DNA of 51,938 nt from an uncultured Pseudomonadota bacterium (GCA_913060515.1 CAJXRZ010000042.1:1-51938); one strand, 5' to 3'. Counted from the first letter of the stretch, positions 40,828-48,531 are shown. The notes: generated by a model from the letters alone, not told the origin. Program-made: numbers and translations.

Positions 40828-40891
40828 ATGCGCCCACAGTCCCTCCTGAAACAAGGCAAGGCGATAGGCTGTAGTCCCTACCGAGGACACC

Positions 40892-41554
40892 TTGCCCGCA
40901 GACGGACCCGTCATCGAACGCTTCTTCCCTGGCGTGGAACGCACCCGGGGCAGCTTGGCGCTCGCCGAGAAGGCCCACGCATCCGGCGCGGTGCTGCACT
41001 ACGCCTTTGAGCCCAAGGGCCTGCGGCTCCGACAAGAACGCGTTCGGGGCATGCCCATCCTGGAGCTCTTCGGTGGCTTGGTCTCCGAGCAGCGGGCGGT
41101 GGGAAGCCGCCAACTCTTCTTGGCCCTGTACGACGAGCTGGATGGCGAGAACGAAGTGCACGGCGCGGTACACCCAGCCAACGTGGTCTACCACTCCAGC
41201 GCCTCGCCCAAGCTGGTGGACCGGGCCCTGAACCGCTGCACGATGTACCCCTACGGTGCGGGGCCCATCCCGGCCCAGAGCACCCAGGTGGACTACCGGG
41301 TCTGGCTCTGGAGCGTGAGCCGACCCAGCCCAGTGGAAGCCCAGGACTGGGACTTGGCCAACCTGATGTCCATGTGCGCCCAGCTCTCTGCCGGCCCCAA
41401 GGACTGGCAGACCCCCTGGACGGCGACCCAGCGCCTGGAAGCCATTGAGCGGTGGTCCCAGAGCTACAGCGAATCCCTGCCCCAGGGAGCCGACAGCGGG
41501 GAGCGACTGCGCCGCAGCTACCAGAGCTGCCTGACGGTTGAAGCATGCCTGTGA
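40892..41554 (+). CDS. Degenerate protein-kinase-like protein (pseudokinase candidate)
   Basis: The protein has 220 residues from a TTG start, after GAGGACACC. The middle has EVHGAVHPANVVYHSSASPKLVD at 88-110. This matches the kinase catalytic loop and DFG region (HRDLKPxN ... DFG) but with HRD replaced by H-G-A and Lys by His, so the catalytic Asp is missing. Later VDYRVWLW and QDWDLANLMSMCAQL fit the kinase helices that place the APE-to-F-helix region. The N-lobe is short or absent. It is thus probably a nucleotide-binding or purely structural pseudokinase. It overlaps the next gene by ten bases, indicating coupling. The assignment rests on motif resemblance only. Confidence 0.6.
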   Translation: MPADGPVIERFFPGVERTRGSLALAEKAHASGAVLHYAFEPKGLRLRQERVRGMPILELFGGLVSEQRAVGSRQLFLALYDELDGENEVHGAVHPANVVYHSSASPKLVDRALNRCTMYPYGAGPIPAQSTQVDYRVWLWSVSRPSPVEAQDWDLANLMSMCAQLSAGPKDWQTPWTATQRLEAIERWSQSYSESLPQGADSGERLRRSYQSCLTVEACL

Positions 41555-42480
41555 TGCTCTGGGCCCTGGTGGCCTCGCCGGTGCACGCTGGCTTTGAAGT
41601 GCACCTCAGCGAAGGGCTGACCCAAGAGCGCAAGGTGCGTGTCCCGGAGCACACGGTGGAAGAGCTCGTTCGTGTGCTGCCTCCTGGCATTGAACCCTGG
41701 ACGATCTCCGTGGTCGTGCCCGAGGCCTGGGTCGCCGAAGATCTGCCGGAGTTGGGCCCACACGAGCAGCTGGACCCCGACCAGCTCGCGGCCATTGTGG
41801 CCGGGTTGAAGGAAGCGGGACTGCCCAGCGCCAGCTCAGGGCCGGAGCAGATCGGACAGCTGCTGGCCATCGTGCAGAACGGCAGCTTCGAGAGCGAGAC
41901 CCCCAGCGCGATGGGCCCTACTCTGCTGCCACCATGGGTCTTGCTCGCCGCCCCTGAGTGGGCCGAGACCCTGTCCTCCGCGCGGCTTGGCGTGGCCCTC
42001 CTCGCCGAGTTCGGCTTGGAGACGGAGTTGGTCCGCTACCCCTGCCCCACGACCCCACACGGCGTGGCTTTTGGAGTGCGCAGCGGCGGCGTGGCCCCCA
42101 AAGACAAGCTCTGGGCGCTCCCCCTCCCAGGCCAGGCTGGCGTGCTCTACACCGTGCACCCCACCGCGATTCTCGCCGCCGATGCCACAGAGGCGGACCT
42201 AAGCTCTTGGTCTCTGACCCAGTTCACGGCTGCGGACTTTGATCCCGGCATCGCCGCCCCGCCTCGCTCAAAGGGCGCCCCAAGGCCAACTCTGCCGGGC
42301 AAAAAGAAGAAGGCACCCGAGCCCTCCGTCAGCTCCGATCAGTCCCTGGCTTGGTGGCTTGGAAGCGGCGGCATGGCAGGCGCACTGGCGCTCATCGGTG
42401 TGTTCGTCTGGCGTCAGCGCGATCGGGGAGCCCAGGTCTTGGCCCAGCGAAAACGAGACCGTGAACGGGAGGAGTTTTGA
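41545..42480 (+). CDS. Extracytoplasmic protein with signal peptide and C-terminal TM anchor
   Basis: The protein has 311 residues. A short signal (MPVMLWALVASPVHAG) is followed by a domain with VPEHTVEELVRVLPPGIEPWTISVVVPEAW and a region with APEWAETLSSARLGVALLAEFGLETELVRYPCPTT, recalling the fold of peptidase-like or transglutaminase-like domains but without visible catalytic residues. A basic/Pro linker leads to a transmembrane helix at about 275-295 and an Arg-rich cytoplasmic tail (RQRDRGAQVLAQRKRDRERE). It overlaps the genes on both sides. It and the next protein share the layout signal–domain–TM–basic tail, suggesting a membrane complex. Confidence 0.72.
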   Translation: MPVMLWALVASPVHAGFEVHLSEGLTQERKVRVPEHTVEELVRVLPPGIEPWTISVVVPEAWVAEDLPELGPHEQLDPDQLAAIVAGLKEAGLPSASSGPEQIGQLLAIVQNGSFESETPSAMGPTLLPPWVLLAAPEWAETLSSARLGVALLAEFGLETELVRYPCPTTPHGVAFGVRSGGVAPKDKLWALPLPGQAGVLYTVHPTAILAADATEADLSSWSLTQFTAADFDPGIAAPPRSKGAPRPTLPGKKKKAPEPSVSSDQSLAWWLGSGGMAGALALIGVFVWRQRDRGAQVLAQRKRDREREEF

Positions 42481-43592
42481 TGCTGCTCGCCCTCTTGAGC
42501 CTGCCCGCCAACGCCGAGGCCATTCGTCTGGCGGCGGTGTACCACGACGACCAACCACACGGTCAAATTGAGAGCCGAGACCCAAGCTTGCATGTGGTTT
42601 CTTGGCCATTCTGCCCAAGCTACGGCAAGAGCTGCTCGGAGCTGGCTTGGGTGGAGGTAGGGGTCAGCGTCGACGCCTACGTCGCGCGCAGAAACGGGCC
42701 CCACGCTGCGGCAAGTGAGCTGACTCTGACCTCGGTCGAGGACATGCAGCCTCTGGCCCGTGCGCTGGAGGACTTCTTCAAAGCACAGGGCATCACCTCC
42801 GATGCGGTCAAGGTCGGCTACGCCCATGGACTGGTGCAGTCCCTGGACTACCACCTGGACGAGGAGACCGGCTGGACGGAGTACCCCAAGTACGCCATCG
42901 AGAGCTTGGTCGATGAGCAGGGCGACTGCGATGACGGGGCGATCTGGACGGCCAGTCTGCTGACAGCTCTGGGATACCAGCCCTACTACGTGCGCTGGCG
43001 CAACGCGGACGACTCCGGGGGACACCTGAGCACCGCGCTGGCCATGGACACGGGGGACTTGGCCCAAGTTAAACGTCCAGCCAGCTCACCGGTGGTCACC
43101 TGGGAGGGACAGGACTTTCTGCATGTAGACGGCACCGGCAGCATCGGGGGATGTGGTCGCGGCTGCATGAAGCTAGGCTGGAACGGCTGGGAGGCCAAAG
43201 GCCTGAGCCTCAAGACGGTCGTGGCCGCTGATGATCCCGACCTGGACACGCTCCTGCCCCTGAGCGCCTGGGACAACGGCAACCAGCACTTCCCAGGGCG
43301 CCAAACCCAGGACTGGCGAGAGGAGGACCCGGACCGCATCCGGGAGCGCCTCCAGGACTGGGACTGGGAGGCCCGAACCAAGAGAAGATTGAAGGATCTC
43401 GGCCGCGAGGACCCCGAGCTTTGGTTGAAAAAGCGCCGGCCCAACCCCGTCGGAGATGGAACGTGGATCCTGCTTTCCGGCGCGATGGGATCTGGCCTCT
43501 TGGTGATGCTTGTCATGGGCTGGCGCGCCCGTCAGCGGCGTCTGGCCGAGGCGGAACGGCTAGCCGCCGAGAGGCGCAAGCAGCAGTTCTGA
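42480..43592 (+). CDS. Transglutaminase-like cysteine protease with C-terminal TM anchor
   Basis: The protein has 370 residues. The ATG at 42480 overlaps the previous stop in TGATG. A signal peptide (MLLALLSLPANAEA) is followed by a domain with the transglutaminase-like core: DEQGDCDDGAIWTASLLTALGY with C150, GGHLSTALAM with H182, and FLHVDGTG with D217 as a probable triad. Proteins with this core outside the cytoplasm cleave or link peptides or cell-wall-associated proteins. A transmembrane helix at about 320-345 and a charged Arg/Glu tail end the protein. Together with the preceding protein it forms a membrane pair in the Ter locus. Confidence 0.8.
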   Translation: MLLALLSLPANAEAIRLAAVYHDDQPHGQIESRDPSLHVVSWPFCPSYGKSCSELAWVEVGVSVDAYVARRNGPHAAASELTLTSVEDMQPLARALEDFFKAQGITSDAVKVGYAHGLVQSLDYHLDEETGWTEYPKYAIESLVDEQGDCDDGAIWTASLLTALGYQPYYVRWRNADDSGGHLSTALAMDTGDLAQVKRPASSPVVTWEGQDFLHVDGTGSIGGCGRGCMKLGWNGWEAKGLSLKTVVAADDPDLDTLLPLSAWDNGNQHFPGRQTQDWREEDPDRIRERLQDWDWEARTKRRLKDLGREDPELWLKKRRPNPVGDGTWILLSGAMGSGLLVMLVMGWRARQRRLAEAERLAAERRKQQF

Positions 43593-43749
43593 GCCCTGGG
43601 TTTCTGAGAGAGACCGGGCCTCCTTCCCGATCGCCGTTTGTCCTGGGCTCTCGGCGGTGGTAGGCAAGTGCTCGCATTAGAAAGATCTCTGCCCTGGCAC
43701 GGGCGTAGATCCACGCTTCACCCCTCTTCCTCAAATGGGAGCTGACTCA
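43593..43749. other. 157-base gap before the TerD gene
   Basis: This is the largest gap inside the plus-strand run and a likely site for a second promoter driving the TerD–TerB–exchanger part. No convincing -35/-10 or sigma-54 pair could be fixed. GGGAG at 43738-43742 is the ribosome site for the TerD ATG at 43750. Confidence 0.4.
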
Positions 43750-44280
43750 ATGGAACTCAAGCAAAAGGGCGCATCCGCCGCAGTCGGCAGCTTTAAGCAG
43801 CTGCTCGTCACCATGAAGTGGACCACCGCGGCCGACTTCGACCTGGCAGCCTGCTACGAGAAGAAAGACGGATCCCACGGTCTGATCTACTTCGGCGACT
43901 TGGGTGATCTGAACGACTTCCCCTACGTCCAGCTCTCGGGCGACGAGGGCCAAGGCGATGCAGGTGGCGACAACGAAGAGCAGCTTCGCATCACCAAGCT
44001 GGACGACATGAAGAGCCTCTGGCTCTTGGGCTGGGACTACGGTCAGGTCCAGGCTGGCAAGCCCGCGCGCTTTGCGGACTCCGACATGAGCCTCTCCGTC
44101 ATGGACGACACCGGCACAACCCACAACGTGACTCTGGATGCAGGCACCTTCGGCAACGTCGCCGTCATCGCCACCATCGAGAACAGCGCAGTGGGCCCCA
44201 AGCTGATCAACGCCTCCAAGGCTGGCACGCTCAAGGGTCTCACCAACCTGCAGCAGCTGCTCGAAATCATCAACAGCTAA
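43750..44280 (+). CDS. TerD-family protein
   Basis: The protein has 176 residues. The ATG at 43750 is chosen because the paralog at 46051 also starts MELKQKG and GGGAG lies upstream; an ATG five codons earlier would add MGADS. TerD features are FDLAACYEKKDG, FPYVQLSGDEGQGDAGGDNEEQLRITKLDD (the acidic loop that binds Ca2+ in characterised TerD proteins) and the strand pattern around VMDDTGTTHNVTLDAG. TerD proteins are linked to tellurite, oxidative and envelope stress. It is followed 14 bases later by a TerB-like gene and so begins the Ter core of the locus. Confidence 0.9.
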   Translation: MELKQKGASAAVGSFKQLLVTMKWTTAADFDLAACYEKKDGSHGLIYFGDLGDLNDFPYVQLSGDEGQGDAGGDNEEQLRITKLDDMKSLWLLGWDYGQVQAGKPARFADSDMSLSVMDDTGTTHNVTLDAGTFGNVAVIATIENSAVGPKLINASKAGTLKGLTNLQQLLEIINS

Positions 44281-44294
44281 GAGAAGGATCTTCC

Positions 44295-44663
44295 ATGTCT
44301 CAGAACCTGAACGCTCTCAAGATGGCCATCCTAGCAGACGGCGTGATCGACGCGCACGAGGTCAAGCAGATCTCTGCAGTGATCTGGGACGATGGCAAGA
44401 TCGACCGCGAGGAGGCCGACTTCCTTTTTGAGCTCAACGATGCCAAAAAGGAAGCCGTCCCCGAGTGGACCGAGCTCTTCGTCAAGGCCATCAGTGCACA
44501 CCTGCTGGAGGACGCTGCGTCCCCCGGCGAGATCGACGCAGACGAGGCCAAGTGGCTCACCGACAAGATCATGGGTGACGGCAAGGTGGACGAGGTCGAG
44601 AAGGCCTTGCTGACCAACTTGGCTGCCCGCGGCGCGCTCCCCAAAGAGCTCGCCAACCTCTAG
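44295..44663 (+). CDS. TerB-like protein with EF-hand-like DGxID repeats
   Basis: The protein has 122 residues behind AAGGAT. It is a helical protein made of repeats, each with an acidic turn: ILADGVIDAHEV, WDDGKIDREEAD, PGEIDADEAKW and MGDGKVDEVEKA. TerB proteins have a helical metal-binding fold with such acidic turns, and these also look like half EF-hands, although the first Asp positions of a full EF loop are missing. Metal (Ca2+ or Mg2+) binding is therefore likely but not shown. It lies between TerD and the Ca2+ exchanger, and the gap downstream has three strong hairpins. Confidence 0.8.
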   Translation: MSQNLNALKMAILADGVIDAHEVKQISAVIWDDGKIDREEADFLFELNDAKKEAVPEWTELFVKAISAHLLEDAASPGEIDADEAKWLTDKIMGDGKVDEVEKALLTNLAARGALPKELANL

Positions 44664-44671
44664 GGCGCTCC

Positions 44672-44689
44672 GGGCTCCTCACGGAGCCC
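44672..44689 (+). promoter_or_regulatory. Hairpin 1 of structured leader (GGGCTCC/GGAGCCC)
   Basis: Seven-base perfect stem with loop TCAC, beginning nine bases after the TerB-like stop. Without a T tract it is not a canonical intrinsic terminator. It is the first of three consecutive stems before the exchanger gene. Confidence 0.65.
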
Positions 44690-44697
44690 AACTCCCC

Positions 44698-44714
44698 GGC
44701 CCAAGTCTTGGGCC
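44698..44714 (+). promoter_or_regulatory. Hairpin 2 of structured leader (GGCCCAA/TTGGGCC)
   Basis: Seven-base perfect stem with a three-base loop (GTC), nine bases after hairpin 1. Confidence 0.65.
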
Positions 44715-44716
44715 GA

Positions 44717-44750
44717 CCTCGTCTGGGTCAGACCCCTCATCCAGACGAGG
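44717..44750 (+). promoter_or_regulatory. Hairpin 3 of structured leader (CCTCGTCTGG/CCAGACGAGG)
   Basis: Ten-base perfect stem around a 14-base loop. The sequence GGGTCAGACCC (44725-44735) inside it is itself an inverted repeat and shares two G residues with the long stem, so two mutually exclusive foldings are possible. The start codon of the exchanger is 16 bases downstream, with AAGG between. Confidence 0.65.
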
Positions 44751-44766
44751 ACACACAAGGCATTCC

Positions 44767-45942
44767 ATGCTCGCTCTCGCCCTCGGAACGGTGGTCCTCG
44801 CCTCCGTCGTCATCATGTTCGCCTGCGACTCTTTCGAAGACGCAAGCTCCTACCTGGGCCGCAACATGCCCAATGGAGTCAAGGGTGCGACGATCAACGC
44901 CATCGGCAGCTCGCTGCCCGAGCTGTTGACGGCGACATTCCTGCTCTTCGCCTTCAAGGACGAAGACGGCTTCTCCGGTGGCGTGGCGACTTGTGCCGGC
45001 AGCGCGGTGTTCAACGCCGTCATCATTCCGGCCGTCAGCGTACTGGCCGTGATGTTCGTTGGCGTCAAGCAGTCCGATGGCACCCGCAAGAAGGTCAGCT
45101 TCATCGAGCTGAACAAGGCCACGGTCCTACGTGACGGTGCCTTCTTCGTTCTGGCCGAGCTGGCCTTGATCTACTTCCTGGGCGACTCGGTCCTGATGTG
45201 GTGGATGGGCGGCGCGCTCATGGGCATCTACGCCCTCTACTTCGGCTTCCTGATGTGGCAGTTCAAGACGGGCCGCGCTGTCGAAGATGAAGACGACGAT
45301 GATGACGATGATGACGACGACGAGGAGCAGGCCCCCAAGTGGAAGCAGCTGCTCACCTTCGACTTCAACGGTCTCTTCTTCGGCGGCGAAGACTTCACCA
45401 CCGGCCGCGCATGGGTGGTCCTCTCCTCCGCCACCGCCGTCATCGGCGTGGCCTGCTACGGCCTCTCTTGGGCCGTCGTTGAGACAGCGCATGTCCTGGA
45501 CGTGCCGCTCTACTTCACCACCGTGGTGCTCGCAGCAGCTGCGACCTCGGTTCCAGACACCGTGCTCTCCGTCAAGGATGCCCTCAACGGCAACTACGAC
45601 GATGCAGTGGCCAACGCAGTGGGCTCGAACATCTTCGACATCTGCGTGGCTTTGGGCCTACCGCTCTTCGCCTACGGCCTGATCTACGGCAACATCGAGC
45701 TGGCCGCCGAGTTCGGCGACGGTGCCGATGTCCAGATCCTGCGCATCGGCCTGCTTGTCGTCACCGGCATCGTGCTTGCCCTCTTCCTGATTGGGAAGAA
45801 GATTGGCAAGGGCAAGGCCATCGCCCTGTTCTCGATCTACCTGGGCTGGCTCGGGTTCATCTTGTACCGAGCCGTTGAAGTGAGCGCCTCCAGCGATGTG
45901 GCGAGTTTTGTGACCCACAGCTTGGCCCACGTCACGGGCTGA
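44767..45942 (+). CDS. Na+/Ca2+ exchanger (CaCA superfamily) with poly-Asp loop
   Basis: The protein has 391 residues with about ten transmembrane helices. The two family repeats are clear: GATINAIGSSLPELLTATF near residue 40 and AAATSVPDTVLSVKDALNGN ... AVGSNIFDICVALGLP near 258-300, each with the (G/A)(S/T)xPE/D motif that binds ions. Between them a cytoplasmic loop (about 170-200) has ten consecutive Asp flanked by Glu (VEDEDDDDD...EEQ), which could sense or buffer Ca2+. The protein should exchange Ca2+ for Na+, K+ or H+ across the inner membrane. It lies between TerB- and TerD-like genes and behind three hairpins. Confidence 0.92.
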   Translation: MLALALGTVVLASVVIMFACDSFEDASSYLGRNMPNGVKGATINAIGSSLPELLTATFLLFAFKDEDGFSGGVATCAGSAVFNAVIIPAVSVLAVMFVGVKQSDGTRKKVSFIELNKATVLRDGAFFVLAELALIYFLGDSVLMWWMGGALMGIYALYFGFLMWQFKTGRAVEDEDDDDDDDDDDEEQAPKWKQLLTFDFNGLFFGGEDFTTGRAWVVLSSATAVIGVACYGLSWAVVETAHVLDVPLYFTTVVLAAAATSVPDTVLSVKDALNGNYDDAVANAVGSNIFDICVALGLPLFAYGLIYGNIELAAEFGDGADVQILRIGLLVVTGIVLALFLIGKKIGKGKAIALFSIYLGWLGFILYRAVEVSASSDVASFVTHSLAHVTG

Positions 45943-45943
45943 T

Positions 45944-45963
45944 GCCCCTGTAAGCTTAGGGGC
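45944..45963 (+). terminator. Stem-loop after the exchanger gene
   Basis: GCCCCT (45944-45949) pairs with AGGGGC (45958-45963) across an eight-base loop, two bases after the stop codon. There is no T tract, so termination would be partial or Rho-assisted. Confidence 0.4.
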
Positions 45964-46050
45964 CAAGCCCCGTTCAGAAACCACGCGGCAGGCCATTCCC
46001 CCTTTCGGCCGCCGCACAATCCGTCCCCTCCCAGCCCCTTTGGAGTACTC

Positions 46051-47244
46051 GTGGAGCTCAAGCAGAAAGGTACCAGCGCACAACTCGGCGCGTTCAAGCA
46101 GCTCAAGGTGAGCTTGGTCTGGACCAGCGCCGTCGACCTGGACCTGATGGCCTTCTACAAGACCCGTGATGGTCGCACTGGCGGGGTCTACTCCGACAAC
46201 TACAACGGCGGCACCCTGGGCGAGCTCAACAGCTTCCCCTTCATGCAGCTGAGCGGCGATGAGGGCGTGGGCGCGACCGGCGGTGACAACCGCGAAGAGC
46301 TGCGCATCACCAAGCTGGACGACATCGAAGAGTTGTTCATCTGCGCGCTGAACTTCACCGACGCCCAGGGCAGCTCCAACAAGGTCTTCAGCGACTACGA
46401 CGCCCGCGTCGAGGTCATCACGGACAAGGGCGAGAGCCACACCATCAACCTGGACTCCTCCAAGGTGGGCTCTGTGGCCATCCTCGCCAAGTTCCAGGCC
46501 AGCTTCATGGGTGCCCAGCTCGTCAACGACTCCATGGTGATGGACTTGGCCACTTTCCGGGACACGGTCCCGGGCGCCAAGGACCTGAAGGTTCAGTCCA
46601 AAGTGACCCTGGCTCAGAAGGGTGACTCCTTTGCCATCAAGCCCAAGGTGGTCAAGGGCAAGACCGATGAGATGCTCATCAACCTGAACTGGAACGAGGG
46701 CAACACCGAGAAGAAGGGCTTCTTCGCAAACCTCTTCGGCGGTGACGACACCATCGACCTGGACCTGGGTGTCTACTTCGAGACCAAGATCCTGGACCCT
46801 CGCACCAACGAGCCGGTTCGTGCCTGTGTTCAGCCCCTCAACGCCGGCCTGCTCAAGCAAGGCCGATTCGAGGATCTGCCGTGGATTTACCACATGGGCG
46901 ACGACCGAACGGGCGCCGTGAGCACCGGCGAGACGGTCAAGGTGAACCTGGCCGAGCGCCAGAACCTCCGCCGCATCATGATCTTCACCTACATCTACGA
47001 GGGCGCCGCAAACTGGGCGAACACCGACGGTGTGGTCTCGGTCAAGGCGCCTGGCTGTCCTGAGCTCATCGTGGAGCTTGGCAAGAGCAACGACAAGCGC
47101 ACCTTCGCCTCCATCTGCTGGATCGACTTCCAGGACGATGGCAGCATCAAGGTGACCAAGACTTGCACCTACCACGAGGACCACGTCGACTGTGACCGCA
47201 GCTACGGCTGGGGTCTGAAGTGGACCGCCGGCTCCAAGGACTAG
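46051..47244 (+). CDS. TerD–TerA-like two-domain protein
   Basis: The protein has 397 residues. GTG follows GGAGT by four bases. Residues 1-175 are a TerD domain closely related to the TerD gene upstream (MELKQKGTSAQLGAFKQL, VDLDLMAFYKTRDG, LSGDEGVGATGGDNREELRI). Residues 180-397 form a second, longer domain with LINLNWNEG, GFFANLFGGDDTIDLDLGVYFE, YHMGDDRTGAVSTGE and LRRIMIFTYIYEG, the pattern of TerA-type members of the superfamily. Both parts have acidic loops suited to Ca2+. It is probably cytoplasmic, and the M48 peptidase gene follows four bases on. Confidence 0.87.
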   Translation: MELKQKGTSAQLGAFKQLKVSLVWTSAVDLDLMAFYKTRDGRTGGVYSDNYNGGTLGELNSFPFMQLSGDEGVGATGGDNREELRITKLDDIEELFICALNFTDAQGSSNKVFSDYDARVEVITDKGESHTINLDSSKVGSVAILAKFQASFMGAQLVNDSMVMDLATFRDTVPGAKDLKVQSKVTLAQKGDSFAIKPKVVKGKTDEMLINLNWNEGNTEKKGFFANLFGGDDTIDLDLGVYFETKILDPRTNEPVRACVQPLNAGLLKQGRFEDLPWIYHMGDDRTGAVSTGETVKVNLAERQNLRRIMIFTYIYEGAANWANTDGVVSVKAPGCPELIVELGKSNDKRTFASICWIDFQDDGSIKVTKTCTYHEDHVDCDRSYGWGLKWTAGSKD

Positions 47245-47248
47245 GCCG

Positions 47249-48523
47249 GTGCGGGCCCAGCTGGAAGGCTTGCGCTTCTCCTATGAAAAGGAGCTGCTCG
47301 AGCAAGTCAAACGCTCTCTGGGCCCGGAGCGCGTCAACAAGCGAGAAGCGGTTCGCCGCGAGCAGTTCCACGCGCGCAAGCGCTCGCTGCTCGGTGACGC
47401 TGTGCGCATCACCGAAGATCTGCTGCCCGACGTCCACAGGCGCTACATGGAGTGCTTGGCGCTGTTGGGGGGTGACCTGAAGGGTGATCTCTACGTGCAG
47501 CAGAGCCCCGAGTACAACGCCTCGGTCTTTGCCATGGGCGACCGCTTCGACATCATGGTGCACAGCTCGCTGTTGCGAGACTTCACCCTGGATGAGCTCA
47601 CTTTTGTGATGGGCCACGAGCTGGGTCACGTGCTCTTTGACCACTCCAGCTTCTCGATCCACGAGGTCTTCCGCGAGGAGAACGGCGTGGACTCGAACAC
47701 GGCTCAGTCCATGCTGGCTTGGTCCCGGGCCGCCGAGGTCAGCGCCGACCGCATCGGACTGGTCTGCTGCGGCACCCTCTCGGGGGCGACCTCTGCGCTC
47801 TTCAAGACCAGCTCGGGCATTCCTGGCATTGACCAGACGCGCATCCTGGCCAGCCTGCGCTCCCAATACGACGAGCTCGTCGCGCATATCGATGATGAGG
47901 GCGAGGGCCATGAGTGGGTGCGTACCCACCCCATGGTGCCCATTCGCTTCAAGGCCATTGAGCTGGGCGCCTTGGACCTGGTGATGCTGCGCAAGAACGC
48001 CTCGATGTTCTCGGCACGGGGCTTCCGAGGCATCGACAAGCAGATCGCCAACATCCTGCGCAAGCTGGACGAGCGCAGCGGTCCGGGCATGGGCAGCAGC
48101 CGTCCGCTGGCCAACCCCAACCAACAGGCCGCCGCCCTCATCGCCTTGGTCTACGTGGCGCTGTGCGATGGCAGCCTGAGCGCGACGGAGCGCACCGTCC
48201 TCACTGACGTTCACATGAAGCTGAGCTGCCCTTTCCCCCTCTCAGACATCCTGGACTCGGCGGTCAAGAACCGCCTGGACTTCGTCTCCGGGGCCCCCGG
48301 GGAGCTCAAACGCCGCTCAGACCGCCTGCATCCGGACGACGTGGAACTGGTCGTGCGCTTGGCGGTGGCCATGTGTCTGCAGTGCAGCCGCAAAGTGGAC
48401 GGCGCTGAGAAGGTCGCCCTCCAGACCTTGAGCCACTCCCTCAAGTTCAACGGACTGGACACGGTCATTAAGGAGTACCGGGAGAACCCACCGGGACGCA
48501 TTCAGCGGGTCTTTAGGCACTGA
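47249..48523 (+). CDS. M48-family zinc metalloprotease with C-terminal TerB-like domain
   Basis: The protein has 424 residues from a GTG four bases after the preceding stop. The M48 signature HELGH is at 123-127, with the third zinc ligand in AAEVSADRIG (E163), preceded by SVFAMGDRFDIMVHSSLL. There is no signal peptide or transmembrane helix, so unlike HtpX it is soluble and cytoplasmic or membrane-associated via partners. Residues about 290-424 (ALIALVYVALCDGSLSATERTVL, then VAMCLQCSRKVDGAEKVALQTL) look like a TerB domain with acidic turns. Peptidase plus TerB in one chain ties proteolysis to the Ter sensor module. Confidence 0.85.
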   Translation: MRAQLEGLRFSYEKELLEQVKRSLGPERVNKREAVRREQFHARKRSLLGDAVRITEDLLPDVHRRYMECLALLGGDLKGDLYVQQSPEYNASVFAMGDRFDIMVHSSLLRDFTLDELTFVMGHELGHVLFDHSSFSIHEVFREENGVDSNTAQSMLAWSRAAEVSADRIGLVCCGTLSGATSALFKTSSGIPGIDQTRILASLRSQYDELVAHIDDEGEGHEWVRTHPMVPIRFKAIELGALDLVMLRKNASMFSARGFRGIDKQIANILRKLDERSGPGMGSSRPLANPNQQAAALIALVYVALCDGSLSATERTVLTDVHMKLSCPFPLSDILDSAVKNRLDFVSGAPGELKRRSDRLHPDDVELVVRLAVAMCLQCSRKVDGAEKVALQTLSHSLKFNGLDTVIKEYRENPPGRIQRVFRH

Positions 48524-48531
48524 GCACCGCT

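Noticed and set aside
43694-43710. Sigma-54 promoter before the TerD gene
   Set aside because: TGGCACG is present but the GC of a -12 element is not found at the required ten-base spacing.
44767-45942. TerC-type membrane protein
   Set aside because: The two (G/A)(S/T)xP(E/D) repeats and GSNIFD motif are those of CaCA exchangers, not TerC.
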